The position numbers were made by a program, and so were the translations under genes. From Candidatus Binatus soli (lineage in GTDB: Bacteria; Desulfobacterota; Binatia; Binatales; Binataceae): a stretch of 7,975 nt of DNA. A model generated the notes under the pieces. That model had not been told where the DNA came from and searched no databases. It worked only from the letters and a program-made list of their open reading frames with translations. Of this stretch, positions 1-6,195 are shown piece after piece. The number at the start of each line of letters is the position of its first letter. Positions within the stretch are counted from its first letter, which is position 1. The DNA is taken from assembly GCA_002479255.1 (NCBI GenBank), contig DLMJ01000033.1, positions 42,405 to 50,379 on the forward strand. The letters run 5' to 3'.

Positions 1-76
1 CGTTGGCGGGCGCGGCCCCTGCCCGCAGGCGCGCCGTGTTTTCCTTTCTTAATACTGCGCTGCCGTCGCCACGGCC

Positions 77-145
77 AGGGCTGAGCCCTGCACCCAATAT
101 TAAAACAAAGATGCGGCCTGGCGGCCTGTTAGAACGGGTTAGGGG
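77..145 (+). repeat. Left half of dispersed repeat (copy A)
   Basis: This segment matches 6210-6294. Both contain CCCTGCACCCAATATTA, then AACAAAGATGCGG and TAGAACGGG. It opens with a short palindrome, CAGGGCT-G-AGCCCTG, which corresponds to CAGGGGGTGACCCCTG in the other copy. Copy A lacks about 22 bases that the other copy has in the middle. Similarity fades after GAACGGG at about 145. The part of the repeat that should follow is not here, but a matching right half lies at about 3869-4138. No protein is encoded. Confidence 0.7.
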
Positions 146-526
146 GAAAGAGCCGGGGAGCATATTGGCCTCATCTGGATGCGACAATCGGTAGGTCGGA
201 TGATGGCGCGCGCGAGAGGGCGCGGCTATGATCGCGCGTGGGTTTCTCACCGAGGCCTCCTTGTCAGCGGGCAGGCACCTTTCAACTATGAAATCGATTT
301 GATGCCGCCAGTGGTGGGGATAAGCGCTGCTACTGAAATAGACCAGCTAAACGACCGAAATATCAGCAGAAACCAGTTGCACGCATTTTCGACTAAGCGG
401 CTGAGATGAGCCAAATTACAAATTAAATGGCTCCTAAATTGAATAGGCTCATTGTTTTAGAGCCAATTCTATGGTTAGATTTCCGCCATCCCAAAAGCGC
501 CAGAAAGCGCAGGCACGAGAAAAAAT
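146..526. other. Gene-free stretch with inverted GAGCC repeats
   Basis: No convincing gene is seen between the repeat fragment and the start codon at 527. Short open frames exist but resemble nothing recognisable and have no clear ribosome binding site. The stretch becomes AT-rich after about 400. There it holds four half sites: GAGCCA at 408-413, TGGCTC at 428-433, GGCTC at 446-450 and GAGCCA at 460-465. These form two consecutive inverted repeats upstream of the gene at 527 and could be an operator or RNA hairpins. I could not place a confident -35/-10 pair. Confidence 0.4.
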
Positions 527-1915
527 ATGGATGTGCAAACCGCTACGGAAGACACTGCGAGTTTCGACGACGAAATAGCAGCCGAAGTGAGGGCAACGAA
601 AAAGATGAAGGGAAGAAGAACGAAGATTAAGGCCAAGGCTCCAACCCGCCTTGAGCGCGCGGAAAAACTGCGCACTCGACTGCTTCACCTCAAGGAAGAA
701 CTTGAAAATATGGGCTTTGGAGGTTTGCTCAAGCCGCCCGGACCAATCCAGCTTGTGGAAGAGCCTGACCTCGATCCAAAGACCGGGGGATACGTCGGCA
801 AGGTGCGAGAGCCGCTGGCCGCATACATACAGCGGGTCTCTATTGCAGATAACTTCTCGCAGCGCCCGCCCTTCGACCACGTCATCGACCCGATCTACAG
901 GCGGCTGATTCGGGATTACATCGAAGGAGCGCTGATGCCGGAATCTAAGGTGGCGGCGCTGAATCATTCAAACGGAAAGGTCGAAAAAATCGACGCCGGC
1001 CCGATCCGCTGTTCCATCATCGATGGATTGCAGCGACTGTATTGCTACTGCATCGCGATCTTACTCGTCCTATACCGTGAGCAACTTGTCGCAGATGGCG
1101 TGATTCCAAAAGACGCATGGGAATACTTCGCGGAAGTGGTCAAGGCAACTGGCGACCCGAAGGCTGCCACTGAAAAGATTCTTACTCGCCTGATGCGATA
1201 TGAAGTCTTCTACAACATAGACCTTGGGGGCCTGCTGCATTTCATGGTGACTTTCAACACCGGGCAAAGGCGGATGAACCTGCCGGTTCAACTTGAAATC
1301 ATGAAACGCCCACTGATCGAGGAGCTGCAAATACGCGCACAAATCAAGCTCTGGTATGAGATTGAGAAAATTCCCGGGATGACCAAGCCCAAGGAACAAT
1401 TCGCTGCCTCAGACCTCATCCTGGCAACGGAAGCGTTCATCGCCAACAATGCGCAGGTCTCCGCTGCGCCCGAAGCGGATCGCTATCTCGAAGACGAAGC
1501 GTACCTAGACAAGGTGGGCGATATCGAGGATGTCGTCGCGACGCTGAAGCGAATCGCCACCGACCTTCATCCGGCGATGATGGCCGCTTACGCGAGCGAT
1601 CCGTACAAGCGCTATCTGCTTTCCACTAGTAGCGCGTTCCTTTTCGGGCTAGTAGCTGCGTGCGGATACATTCGTAATACCAAGAACATGAAAGTCTTGG
1701 ATGGCGAGCTAGACCGGTTGATGAACCTCATGAAGGAGGGCGGTGAAGACCCTCTCAACCTCGCGGACTATTGGTCTGCGCTAGAGCAAATTACCGCGTC
1801 ACGTGGCAAGGCGACCCGCCGTTTGGTCGACGATACTTTCCGCCGATTCTTCAACGGCGCTACCAGCGGACTGGATTGGCTCGACACGGCTAAGAGCATC
1901 GGCGGTGGTGCTTAG
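527..1915 (+). CDS. DGQHR/DUF262-like (ParB-fold) protein of unknown role
   Basis: This is a 462-residue soluble protein with no signal peptide or membrane segment. The N-terminus (about 1-60) is charged, Lys/Arg-rich and probably helical or coiled. Residues 112-135 (RPPFDHVIDPIYRRLIRDYI) and the motif IIDGLQRLY at 164-172 resemble the DGQHR/DGQQR signature of DndB-like and DUF262 proteins in the ParB/Srx superfamily. FNTGQRRMNLPVQLEIMK at 243-260 matches the conserved 'N-T-G-Q' helix start of the same families. The usual Q-H of DGQHR is L-Q here, so catalytic activity is uncertain. Known relatives act in DNA modification or restriction systems or as nucleotide-dependent nucleases, but no partner gene is beside this one. 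The start at 527 is the first start codon after an in-frame stop at 476-478, with a weak GAGA 6 nt upstream. The gene is 27 nt from the next gene on the same strand. The family call rests on motif recall only. Confidence 0.5.
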   Translation: MDVQTATEDTASFDDEIAAEVRATKKMKGRRTKIKAKAPTRLERAEKLRTRLLHLKEELENMGFGGLLKPPGPIQLVEEPDLDPKTGGYVGKVREPLAAYIQRVSIADNFSQRPPFDHVIDPIYRRLIRDYIEGALMPESKVAALNHSNGKVEKIDAGPIRCSIIDGLQRLYCYCIAILLVLYREQLVADGVIPKDAWEYFAEVVKATGDPKAATEKILTRLMRYEVFYNIDLGGLLHFMVTFNTGQRRMNLPVQLEIMKRPLIEELQIRAQIKLWYEIEKIPGMTKPKEQFAASDLILATEAFIANNAQVSAAPEADRYLEDEAYLDKVGDIEDVVATLKRIATDLHPAMMAAYASDPYKRYLLSTSSAFLFGLVAACGYIRNTKNMKVLDGELDRLMNLMKEGGEDPLNLADYWSALEQITASRGKATRRLVDDTFRRFFNGATSGLDWLDTAKSIGGGA

Positions 1916-1942
1916 GTTGCAAACTCTGAATGGAGACTTGCG

Positions 1943-2893
1943 ATGATAAAATCACTGGTGTTGATCTTATTTATCATCTTAGGACTTGGATGCCTCGGCT
2001 CTTTCGCGATGGCCGCGCCCTGCGATCCTGTAAACGCTCAGGGATCGGATCTAACTAATTGGCAGGCCTACAACGCCTGTGTCGCGACGCTGGCCACCGG
2101 GACCGGCATGGTCATCGCAAGTAAGTCGGCCTGCACGCTGGCGTCAAACAGTTGGACCTGCAACCCATCCGGGTACAGCATCGGAACGCTCACCGTGACG
2201 GCCAATCAAACTATAAACATGGGGGCGGGACAGACGCCGGGCCAGTTCTTTACAATACGGCTTACCCAGGACTCTACTGGCGGCAGGGTTCCGACTTGGG
2301 GCAGTATGTTCCTGTTCCAAAATTCGATTACTAATCAGCCAAACACACTGATTCCTGAGACTTGGCCGAATGATGTTGAAGATATACTTTTTCAGTACGA
2401 CGACGCCATATCGAAATGGGAGTACCTCTCTCGTTCGAGCGTTCAAGCGATTTCACCGACATTTCAGGGCAATGGCACCGGCATAGGTAATCATCCGGGT
2501 AACGCCAGCCCCAGAGCAGCCTTAGCTCTCCCCGCGAACATCGAAACAGCCGTTGCTGGCGACAACGGTGGGTTCGAGGCTGGCGAGGGCAATGGTGTTT
2601 ATTTTTATTCACCACTTCAGGTTGTGTTAGTTCAATTCTGTAATTTTCGCTCAGCTCCGACACTGGCCGTATTCCGCTGCAATCTAGGAAATCAGAACTA
2701 CGCAACCGATCAAACTGCACCGGTTCAAGTACCAGCGGGGGGCTGCACTGAATTTCAAGTTAATAGTGTGGCTGGCATTAATCCAGCTCCTACTGATTAC
2801 GCTTCCTATGTATGTTATATCAACCCCGGCAATTCTACCAATGCCTATGAGACGTGGAATAGCGTGTACAACGAGGAGGTTCCAAGCTACTAA
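1943..2893 (+). CDS. Secreted protein with phage-tail-like segment
   Basis: This is a 316-residue protein with a clear Sec signal peptide: K3, a hydrophobic core at 4-22, and probable cleavage after AMA (residue 24). The mature part starts with cysteine-containing sequence (C27, C46, C64, C73). Residues 80-163, from GTLTVTANQTINM through FTIRLTQDSTGGRVPTWG to VEDILFQYDD and KWEYLSR, resemble a beta-rich stretch common in phage tail-fibre and virion surface proteins, where 'TQDATGGRTLTW ... VDILTFQYDG' is typical. The C-terminal third (205-316) has more cysteines (C233, C246, C268, C291) and is unrecognised. GGAG lies 7 nt before the ATG, which supports the start. The stop shares its last base with the next start (TAATG), so the two genes are probably translationally coupled. 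The function is unknown. A surface-exposed or adhesive role is inference from the signal peptide and the beta-rich segment. Confidence 0.75.
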   Translation: MIKSLVLILFIILGLGCLGSFAMAAPCDPVNAQGSDLTNWQAYNACVATLATGTGMVIASKSACTLASNSWTCNPSGYSIGTLTVTANQTINMGAGQTPGQFFTIRLTQDSTGGRVPTWGSMFLFQNSITNQPNTLIPETWPNDVEDILFQYDDAISKWEYLSRSSVQAISPTFQGNGTGIGNHPGNASPRAALALPANIETAVAGDNGGFEAGEGNGVYFYSPLQVVLVQFCNFRSAPTLAVFRCNLGNQNYATDQTAPVQVPAGGCTEFQVNSVAGINPAPTDYASYVCYINPGNSTNAYETWNSVYNEEVPSY

Positions 2894-3828
2894 TGCGTAA
2901 AATCTCGTTTCTTATTGCGGTCGCGTTACTATATGCGTTGTCGCCAGCGGTCGCGCAGGCGCAGTTTCTGGGCGGGTCAACCTTCACTGACAGTGATTCT
3001 GTGGTCGACACACAATCCTGGACCGGAAGTTCTGGGCAAGCCTATCCGTTTAATTCAATAGCAGCAAATCTTGAAAATCTAGCGGGAGTTATCCAAGTGC
3101 TGCTTGGAAGCTCGACCGCCTGTCAAACAATCACACCGCCCTCTGGATGGACACTGATTCCTAATTCCGTGGCTTCGGCTACTGGATTATGTCAGGCGCT
3201 TTATTTCAAAGTGTTTGGTGCGAGTGAGAGTCCTCCTTACACTTTCTCGTGGACGGGCACGCTGCCTTTTGATATGAGGACGTATGTCGTCTCGAACATT
3301 TCAGTATTTGATGTGGCAAGCAATGCCAGCGGAATTAGCACGGCACCGGCAGCGCCAACAGTCACAACCACTCTAGCTGGCGATTACCTGATGGCGTTCT
3401 TTGCTCAACTGGGCGCCGGGACGTGGACCGCGCCGACTGGCATGGGCATCGCTGTTGTAGCTGGCGACTACCAGCTTGGTACCGGGTCGTTTACCGCGCC
3501 GACTGACTCCGTGAGGTTTCTGAATCTGACAACGCAGGCATGGGCTTATCCAATCGGCGCGACGGGTACTGAAACCGCCGCTATAAGCTCATCAGCGCAG
3601 TGGGTAGCAGATCTTGTAGCGTTCAAGCCGCTGTATCCGATACTTATCTCGGGCATCGCGCAACCGCTGGCAAGTTTTGGTACTTTTGCTCCTTCTATTG
3701 AAGGCGAAACGCAAACCGAATCGGACTCAACGGCAGCCTGCTCGCTAGGGGCTACGGCTACAAGTGGCGGAACCATGCATTGTGCTATTCGCTGTAACGG
3801 GACCAACTGGATACAAACGGGCTTATAA
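2893..3828 (+). CDS. Secreted beta-rich protein of unknown function
   Basis: This is a 311-residue protein with a signal peptide (MRKISF, then a hydrophobic core, with likely cleavage after AQA at residue 23). The mature protein is rich in Thr, Ser, Gly and Ala and looks all-beta. Residues 40-245 read like a jelly-roll or beta-sandwich domain, with alternating patterns such as VTTTLAGDYLMAFFAQL (157-173) and SSSAQWVADLVAFKP (232-246). The last 35 residues (STAACSLGATATSGGTMHC ... CNGTNWIQTG) resemble a short C-terminal module in phage tail or tailspike-like proteins. The ATG overlaps the previous stop by one base, and AGGAGG at 2874-2879 lies 13 nt upstream inside the preceding gene, which suggests coupled translation. 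The two secreted products are probably made together and may act together. I do not recognise a named family. Confidence 0.72.
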   Translation: MRKISFLIAVALLYALSPAVAQAQFLGGSTFTDSDSVVDTQSWTGSSGQAYPFNSIAANLENLAGVIQVLLGSSTACQTITPPSGWTLIPNSVASATGLCQALYFKVFGASESPPYTFSWTGTLPFDMRTYVVSNISVFDVASNASGISTAPAAPTVTTTLAGDYLMAFFAQLGAGTWTAPTGMGIAVVAGDYQLGTGSFTAPTDSVRFLNLTTQAWAYPIGATGTETAAISSSAQWVADLVAFKPLYPILISGIAQPLASFGTFAPSIEGETQTESDSTAACSLGATATSGGTMHCAIRCNGTNWIQTGL

Positions 3829-3868
3829 GGCAATGAAAGCCGCCAGTACATGGTCGGTGAGATTTGGC

Positions 3869-4138
3869 GCGGGCGAGAAGGCGGGGCCGCGCGTTTCGCA
3901 ACAGCCGCCACATCGCCGCCCGTTGTACTGTCCTGCATCGCCGAAGACGGTTACAGGGCTAGGAAAATAAACGCAGAGCAAGGAAAAAGATCCGGGGTCC
4001 CTCCGCTTCGGTCGGGATGACGGAAAGAGTCGCTGATGACGGAAAGAGTCGCTGATGATCGGAAAGAGTCGCTGATGATCGGAAAGAGTCGCTGATGACG
4101 GAAAGAGTCGCTGATGACGGAAAGAGTCGCTAAGGAAG
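3869..4138 (+). repeat. Right half of dispersed repeat (copy B)
   Basis: From GGCCGCGCGTTTCGCAAC (3885) to CTAAGGAAG (4138) this is nearly identical to 6307-6482, apart from the number of tandem units at its right end. Weaker similarity reaches left to about 3869. It fills the convergent gap between the + strand gene ending at 3828 and the - strand unit ending at 4140. It contains a small dyad (TCCC-CCG-CTT-CGG-GGGA, 3998-4017). On the - strand this dyad is followed 9 nt later by a run of five T, so the repeat may help end leftward transcription, though weakly. No terminal inverted repeats or transposase are present. Confidence 0.85.
4016..4130 (+). repeat. Tandem repeat, six units of 19-20 bp
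   Basis: The unit is TGATGACGGAAAGAGTCGC. Units run 4016-4033 (first base lost), 4034-4052, 4053-4072, 4073-4092, 4093-4111 and 4112-4130. Units three and four carry an extra T (TGATGATCGG). The related repeat at 6438-6474 has only two units, so the array varies in copy number between repeat copies and is probably prone to slippage. Confidence 0.92.
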
Positions 4139-4139
4139 A

Positions 4140-4319
4140 TCAGTCGGCGGATTTGGCCGACGCAGACTTTTCGGACGACGATTTGGACTGGGAAGATGTT
4201 TTGGATGAGGACGTTTTCGACTCAGATGACGCCGACTTCGATTCCGACGCCGGCTTCGACTCGCCAGCCGCCTTCGCCGACGAATCGCTCGACTTCGCCG
4301 TTTTTCGCGGGGGCAGCAT
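4140..4319 (-). CDS. Ser/Lys/Ala-rich small protein downstream of usp
   Basis: This 59-codon ORF was found by reading the - strand past the usp stop. The junction is TGA-AAG-ATG, so the start lies one codon after the stop and in the same frame. The product begins MLPPRKTAKSSD and then becomes almost entirely Ser, Lys, Ala, Glu and Thr (for example SESKSASSESK and KTSSQSKSSSEKSA). It has about 10 Lys and 1 Arg against 6 acidic residues, so it should be basic and disordered. Serine is written with TCG, TCC, TCT, TCA and AGC, and lysine with AAA and AAG, so the composition is kept at protein level rather than by a DNA repeat. There is no good Shine-Dalgarno site, so expression would need re-initiation after usp or read-through of its TGA. 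The opposite strand reads as an Asp-rich frame, which is a mirror of the TCN codons. The function is unknown; nucleic-acid or membrane-surface binding is possible. Confidence 0.5.
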   Translation of the reverse strand: MLPPRKTAKSSDSSAKAAGESKPASESKSASSESKTSSSKTSSQSKSSSEKSASAKSAD

Positions 4320-4322
4320 CTT

Positions 4323-4742
4323 TCATCGAACGACGTGCACCGAACATGTCGCGTGGCTGACAACCTTGTCGGCCGTCGTCCCGAGAAACGTGCCCCAGAG
4401 CTTCGAGTGTCCCGTGTGGCCCATCACCAAGAGATCGATGCCGGCATCTTTCACGTAGCGCACGAGCGCCTGGGCGGGATGGCCCACGCGTTTTTCCGCG
4501 ACCACTTCGACACCGTACTTCTTGCCTGCCTCAAGCGCTTCATCCCGAAGCTTATCGAAGATCGCATCCGCGCGCTCGAGCTCTTCGTTAGTCTCGCTCG
4601 GAGCACCGGGATAACGAGGCATTTCCTCGATGAAGATCATCCACAGCTTCTGCTGGTCGGCCCGCGCCAGATGTAGCGCCACGTCTAGCGCCCGTCTGGA
4701 GCAATCGGAGCCGTCGAACGCGCAGGCTATATTCCGGTACAT
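4323..4742 (-). CDS. UspA-family universal stress protein
   Basis: This is a 139-residue cytoplasmic protein, the normal length of a single-domain universal stress protein. It opens with MYRNIACAFDGSDCSRRAL, the usual first beta strand and 'D-G-S' segment. Near the C-terminus LLVMGHTGHSKLWGTFLGTTADKV (104-127) carries the ATP-binding pattern G-2x-G-9x-G-T (G108, G111, G121, T122), followed by SVHVVR as the last strand. This places it with the ATP-binding Usp type. The start at 4742 fits the family N-terminus and has AGGAG 10 nt upstream. A longer frame from 4844 would add 34 residues that belong to the end of the antiporter gene in another frame. The gap to the antiporter is 13 nt, so the two are one operon, under the fluoride riboswitch upstream. 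Usp genes are among the known, less common members of fluoride riboswitch regulons. Confidence 0.9.
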   Translation of the reverse strand: MYRNIACAFDGSDCSRRALDVALHLARADQQKLWMIFIEEMPRYPGAPSETNEELERADAIFDKLRDEALEAGKKYGVEVVAEKRVGHPAQALVRYVKDAGIDLLVMGHTGHSKLWGTFLGTTADKVVSHATCSVHVVR

Positions 4743-4752
4743 TGGCAACATT

Positions 4753-4757
4753 CTCCT
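4753..4757 (-). promoter_or_regulatory. Ribosome binding site of usp
   Basis: AGGAG on the - strand overlaps the antiporter stop codon (TAG, 4756-4758) and lies 10 nt before the ATG at 4742. It is only one base from an alternative in-frame ATG at 4751, so the 4742 start is preferred. The overlap suggests translational coupling of the two genes. Confidence 0.75.
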
Positions 4758-5931
4758 ATTCGTTAGCGGCACGAACCGGCGGTTGAGCGTGTTTTTCACG
4801 GGCCGCCTCAGCACCAGTATCGGGCATGAAGAAGCGCTCGGCAATCAGAGTCGGCACCACGGCGCTTAGAATCACGACGGTCACGAGCACGGTGTATTGA
4901 GCTTGCGATATAATGTGGTTTTCGAGACCGAAGAGTGCCGAGATGGTGCCGAACGTCAGCCCCGTGGACATCAGCATCGTCGTGTACATGCGCTCGCGCG
5001 ACGGTATGCCAAAGCCGTAACTGAGCGGCCATACACCTGTAAATTTCGTCAACATTTTGATTCCCAGCAATACCATGACTAACCCCGCCGTCGGAATCAG
5101 GGCAGGCAGTGAAACGTACAGACCCGCCTTGATGAAGTAGAAGGGTGTCAGCATCGTGAATGCGATCGACCGCATCCGGTTTACCAGCACGCGGTCGTTC
5201 AGGAATACTCCGGCGACGACCAAGCCCGCGAGATAAGCCGGCAGGACCGCCTCGCTATTCGCCACCTTCGCGAGACCGCCAAGGAAGAAGAGAACCAGAA
5301 AGAGGAATTTTACTTCCGGCTCGCTCACGCGAGTCGCGCCCAAACTTTTGATAATCGCGCGCGTGCACGACGGCAGAAAATAAAGCGTCACTGCCATCAG
5401 CACCACGAACAACACCATCCAGCGATTGAAATTCGCGAAGAACACTCCCAGCGCCAGCACGGTTCCGAAGTCGTTGATGAAACAAGCCGCGAGTATCATC
5501 TTGCCAAGCTCAGTTCGGTTCAGCCCGCTCTCAACCAGCACGGCGTACACCACCGCAACCGAGGTCGTGGACAGAGCTATACCTGCGATGAGCGCCTCGT
5601 GATACGTCCAGCCAGCCACCCAGTACGCGAACGCCAGGACCCCGAGGAACGGGATGAGGAATGCAATGACGCCGATGGCCATGCTCTGTTTTAAATGTGA
5701 ACGAAGCGATTCGGGGTCGATTTCCGCTCCGGCGAGGAACGTCAGCAAGCCGGCGCCGAAGGTGGCAAGGAAACTGACCCACTCGTTCGACTGAATATGA
5801 AAGGTATTGCCTGCAACGACGCCGAGCAGGATTTCGATCAACGCCACTGACACGCCCAAACGAATCGAGATCAGGCTTGCCAGGAACGCTATCCCCATCC
5901 ACGCCGATGCTACGAACCAGACATTCTGCAT
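4756..5931 (-). CDS. Cation:proton antiporter, CPA2-like
   Basis: This 391-residue integral membrane protein has about 11-12 hydrophobic segments and a short polar C-terminal tail (from about 370). The pattern is that of the transport domain of the monovalent cation:proton antiporter superfamily: LIEILLGVVAGN (31-42), FLAGAEIDPESL (65-76), ALSTTSVAVVYAVL (119-132) and the core ion-binding pair N153-D154 in AACFINDFGTVLALG (148-162). The pair is Asn-Asp instead of the Asp-Asp found in electrogenic members such as NapA, which by analogy suggests electroneutral exchange. There is no C-terminal RCK/TrkA-N domain as in KefB/KefC, and the protein is about the size of the bare transporter. GGAGG at 5939-5943, 7 nt before the ATG, fixes the start. 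It is the first gene behind the fluoride riboswitch, and antiporters of this type are a recorded minor class of fluoride riboswitch target. The likely role is ion and pH balance when HF enters and acidifies the cell. Direct fluoride transport is not shown. Confidence 0.9.
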   Translation of the reverse strand: MQNVWFVASAWMGIAFLASLISIRLGVSVALIEILLGVVAGNTFHIQSNEWVSFLATFGAGLLTFLAGAEIDPESLRSHLKQSMAIGVIAFLIPFLGVLAFAYWVAGWTYHEALIAGIALSTTSVAVVYAVLVESGLNRTELGKMILAACFINDFGTVLALGVFFANFNRWMVLFVVLMAVTLYFLPSCTRAIIKSLGATRVSEPEVKFLFLVLFFLGGLAKVANSEAVLPAYLAGLVVAGVFLNDRVLVNRMRSIAFTMLTPFYFIKAGLYVSLPALIPTAGLVMVLLGIKMLTKFTGVWPLSYGFGIPSRERMYTTMLMSTGLTFGTISALFGLENHIISQAQYTVLVTVVILSAVVPTLIAERFFMPDTGAEAAREKHAQPPVRAANE

Positions 5932-6040
5932 TCGACTGCCTCCATCGCACGGCTCGCGTGCGGCGCTAATATGTTCGCGCGAGCGCTATTTCGATCGCCG
6001 CTCGTGTCGCGCCAACGAATGTCCGGTAGGGATATAAACG

Positions 6041-6075
6041 AAAACCCCTACCGGCCTTACGGCCTCGGTAGGGGT
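6041..6075 (-). terminator. Intrinsic terminator of the riboswitch
   Basis: On the - strand, ACCCCTACCG (6075-6066) pairs over ten bases with CGGTAGGGGT (6053-6044), with an inner GCC/GGC pairing and a 4-nt loop. TTTT (6044-6041), then CGTTT, follows. The 5' arm is the same ACCCCTACC that ends the riboswitch aptamer, so ligand binding and terminator formation should exclude each other. It lies about 110 nt before the antiporter start codon. Confidence 0.88.
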
Positions 6076-6122
6076 CGTCAGCCCTGCTCGGAGCAGAGCG
6101 GTTTTGGTGAACCCCATCACCA
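6066..6122 (-). promoter_or_regulatory. Fluoride riboswitch (crcB motif)
   Basis: The - strand read from 6122 matches the crcB-motif consensus piece by piece: GGTGATGGGGTTCACC (6121-6106), AAAACCGC (6105-6098), a helix, then GGGCTGACGACCCCTACC (6084-6067). The first stem is GGTGA/TCACC. The second is GCTCTGCT/AGCAGGGC, with an apical CCG loop. The defining pseudoknot is GGGGT (6115-6111) with ACCCC (6075-6071). The one visible deviation is TGACGAC where TGATGAC is usual. In known examples bound fluoride stabilises the pseudoknot and turns expression on. Here the ACCCC strand is shared with the terminator at 6041-6075, the standard expression platform. The controlled genes are the antiporter and the usp downstream. 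Confidence 0.95.
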
Positions 6123-6132
6123 GTCTCGATTA

Positions 6133-6160
6133 ACTTTAGCAGGCCGTCCTTTTCAGTCAA
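6133..6160 (-). promoter_or_regulatory. Sigma70-like promoter of the fluoride operon
   Basis: On the - strand a -35 box TTGACT (6160-6155; 5 of 6 match TTGACA) and a -10 box TAAAGT (6138-6133; 4 of 6 match TATAAT) are separated by 16 nt. Transcription would start at about 6126, just before the aptamer begins at 6122, where a riboswitch promoter should be. The leader would be close to 195 nt long. Confidence 0.65.
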
Positions 6161-6195
6161 TCGCGACGGTGTTGGGAATTATCAGCGAAAGTTGT

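Noticed and set aside
6..50. Possible terminator at the left edge (GCGGGC/GCCCGC, then a T-rich run)
   Set aside because: The stem is six pairs with a 9-base loop, and the T-run begins 12 bases later and is interrupted. No upstream gene is visible to support it.
179..409. Open frame of 76 codons
   Set aside because: It has no recognisable motif, no clear ribosome binding site and low-complexity Arg/Gly content typical of GC-rich noncoding DNA.
3546..3938. Minus-strand ORF starting in repeat copy B (M-DSTTGGDVA), with a look-alike at 6157-6360
   Set aside because: The shared first residues come only from the near-identical repeat. The rest differs, copy B runs antisense to the secreted gene, and no ribosome binding site is seen.
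4016..4130. CRISPR array
   Set aside because: Units of 19-20 bp follow each other directly with no unique spacers, so this is a simple tandem repeat.
4114..4458. Asp-rich + strand ORF (114 codons)
   Set aside because: It starts inside the tandem repeat and runs antisense into the conserved end of the usp gene. Its Asp-rich part is the mirror of TCN serine codons on the - strand, where the frame continues directly from usp.
4743..4844. N-terminal extension of usp
   Set aside because: The 34 extra residues overlap the antiporter end in another frame and do not look like a universal stress protein. The family N-terminus MYRNI and the AGGAG site support 4742.
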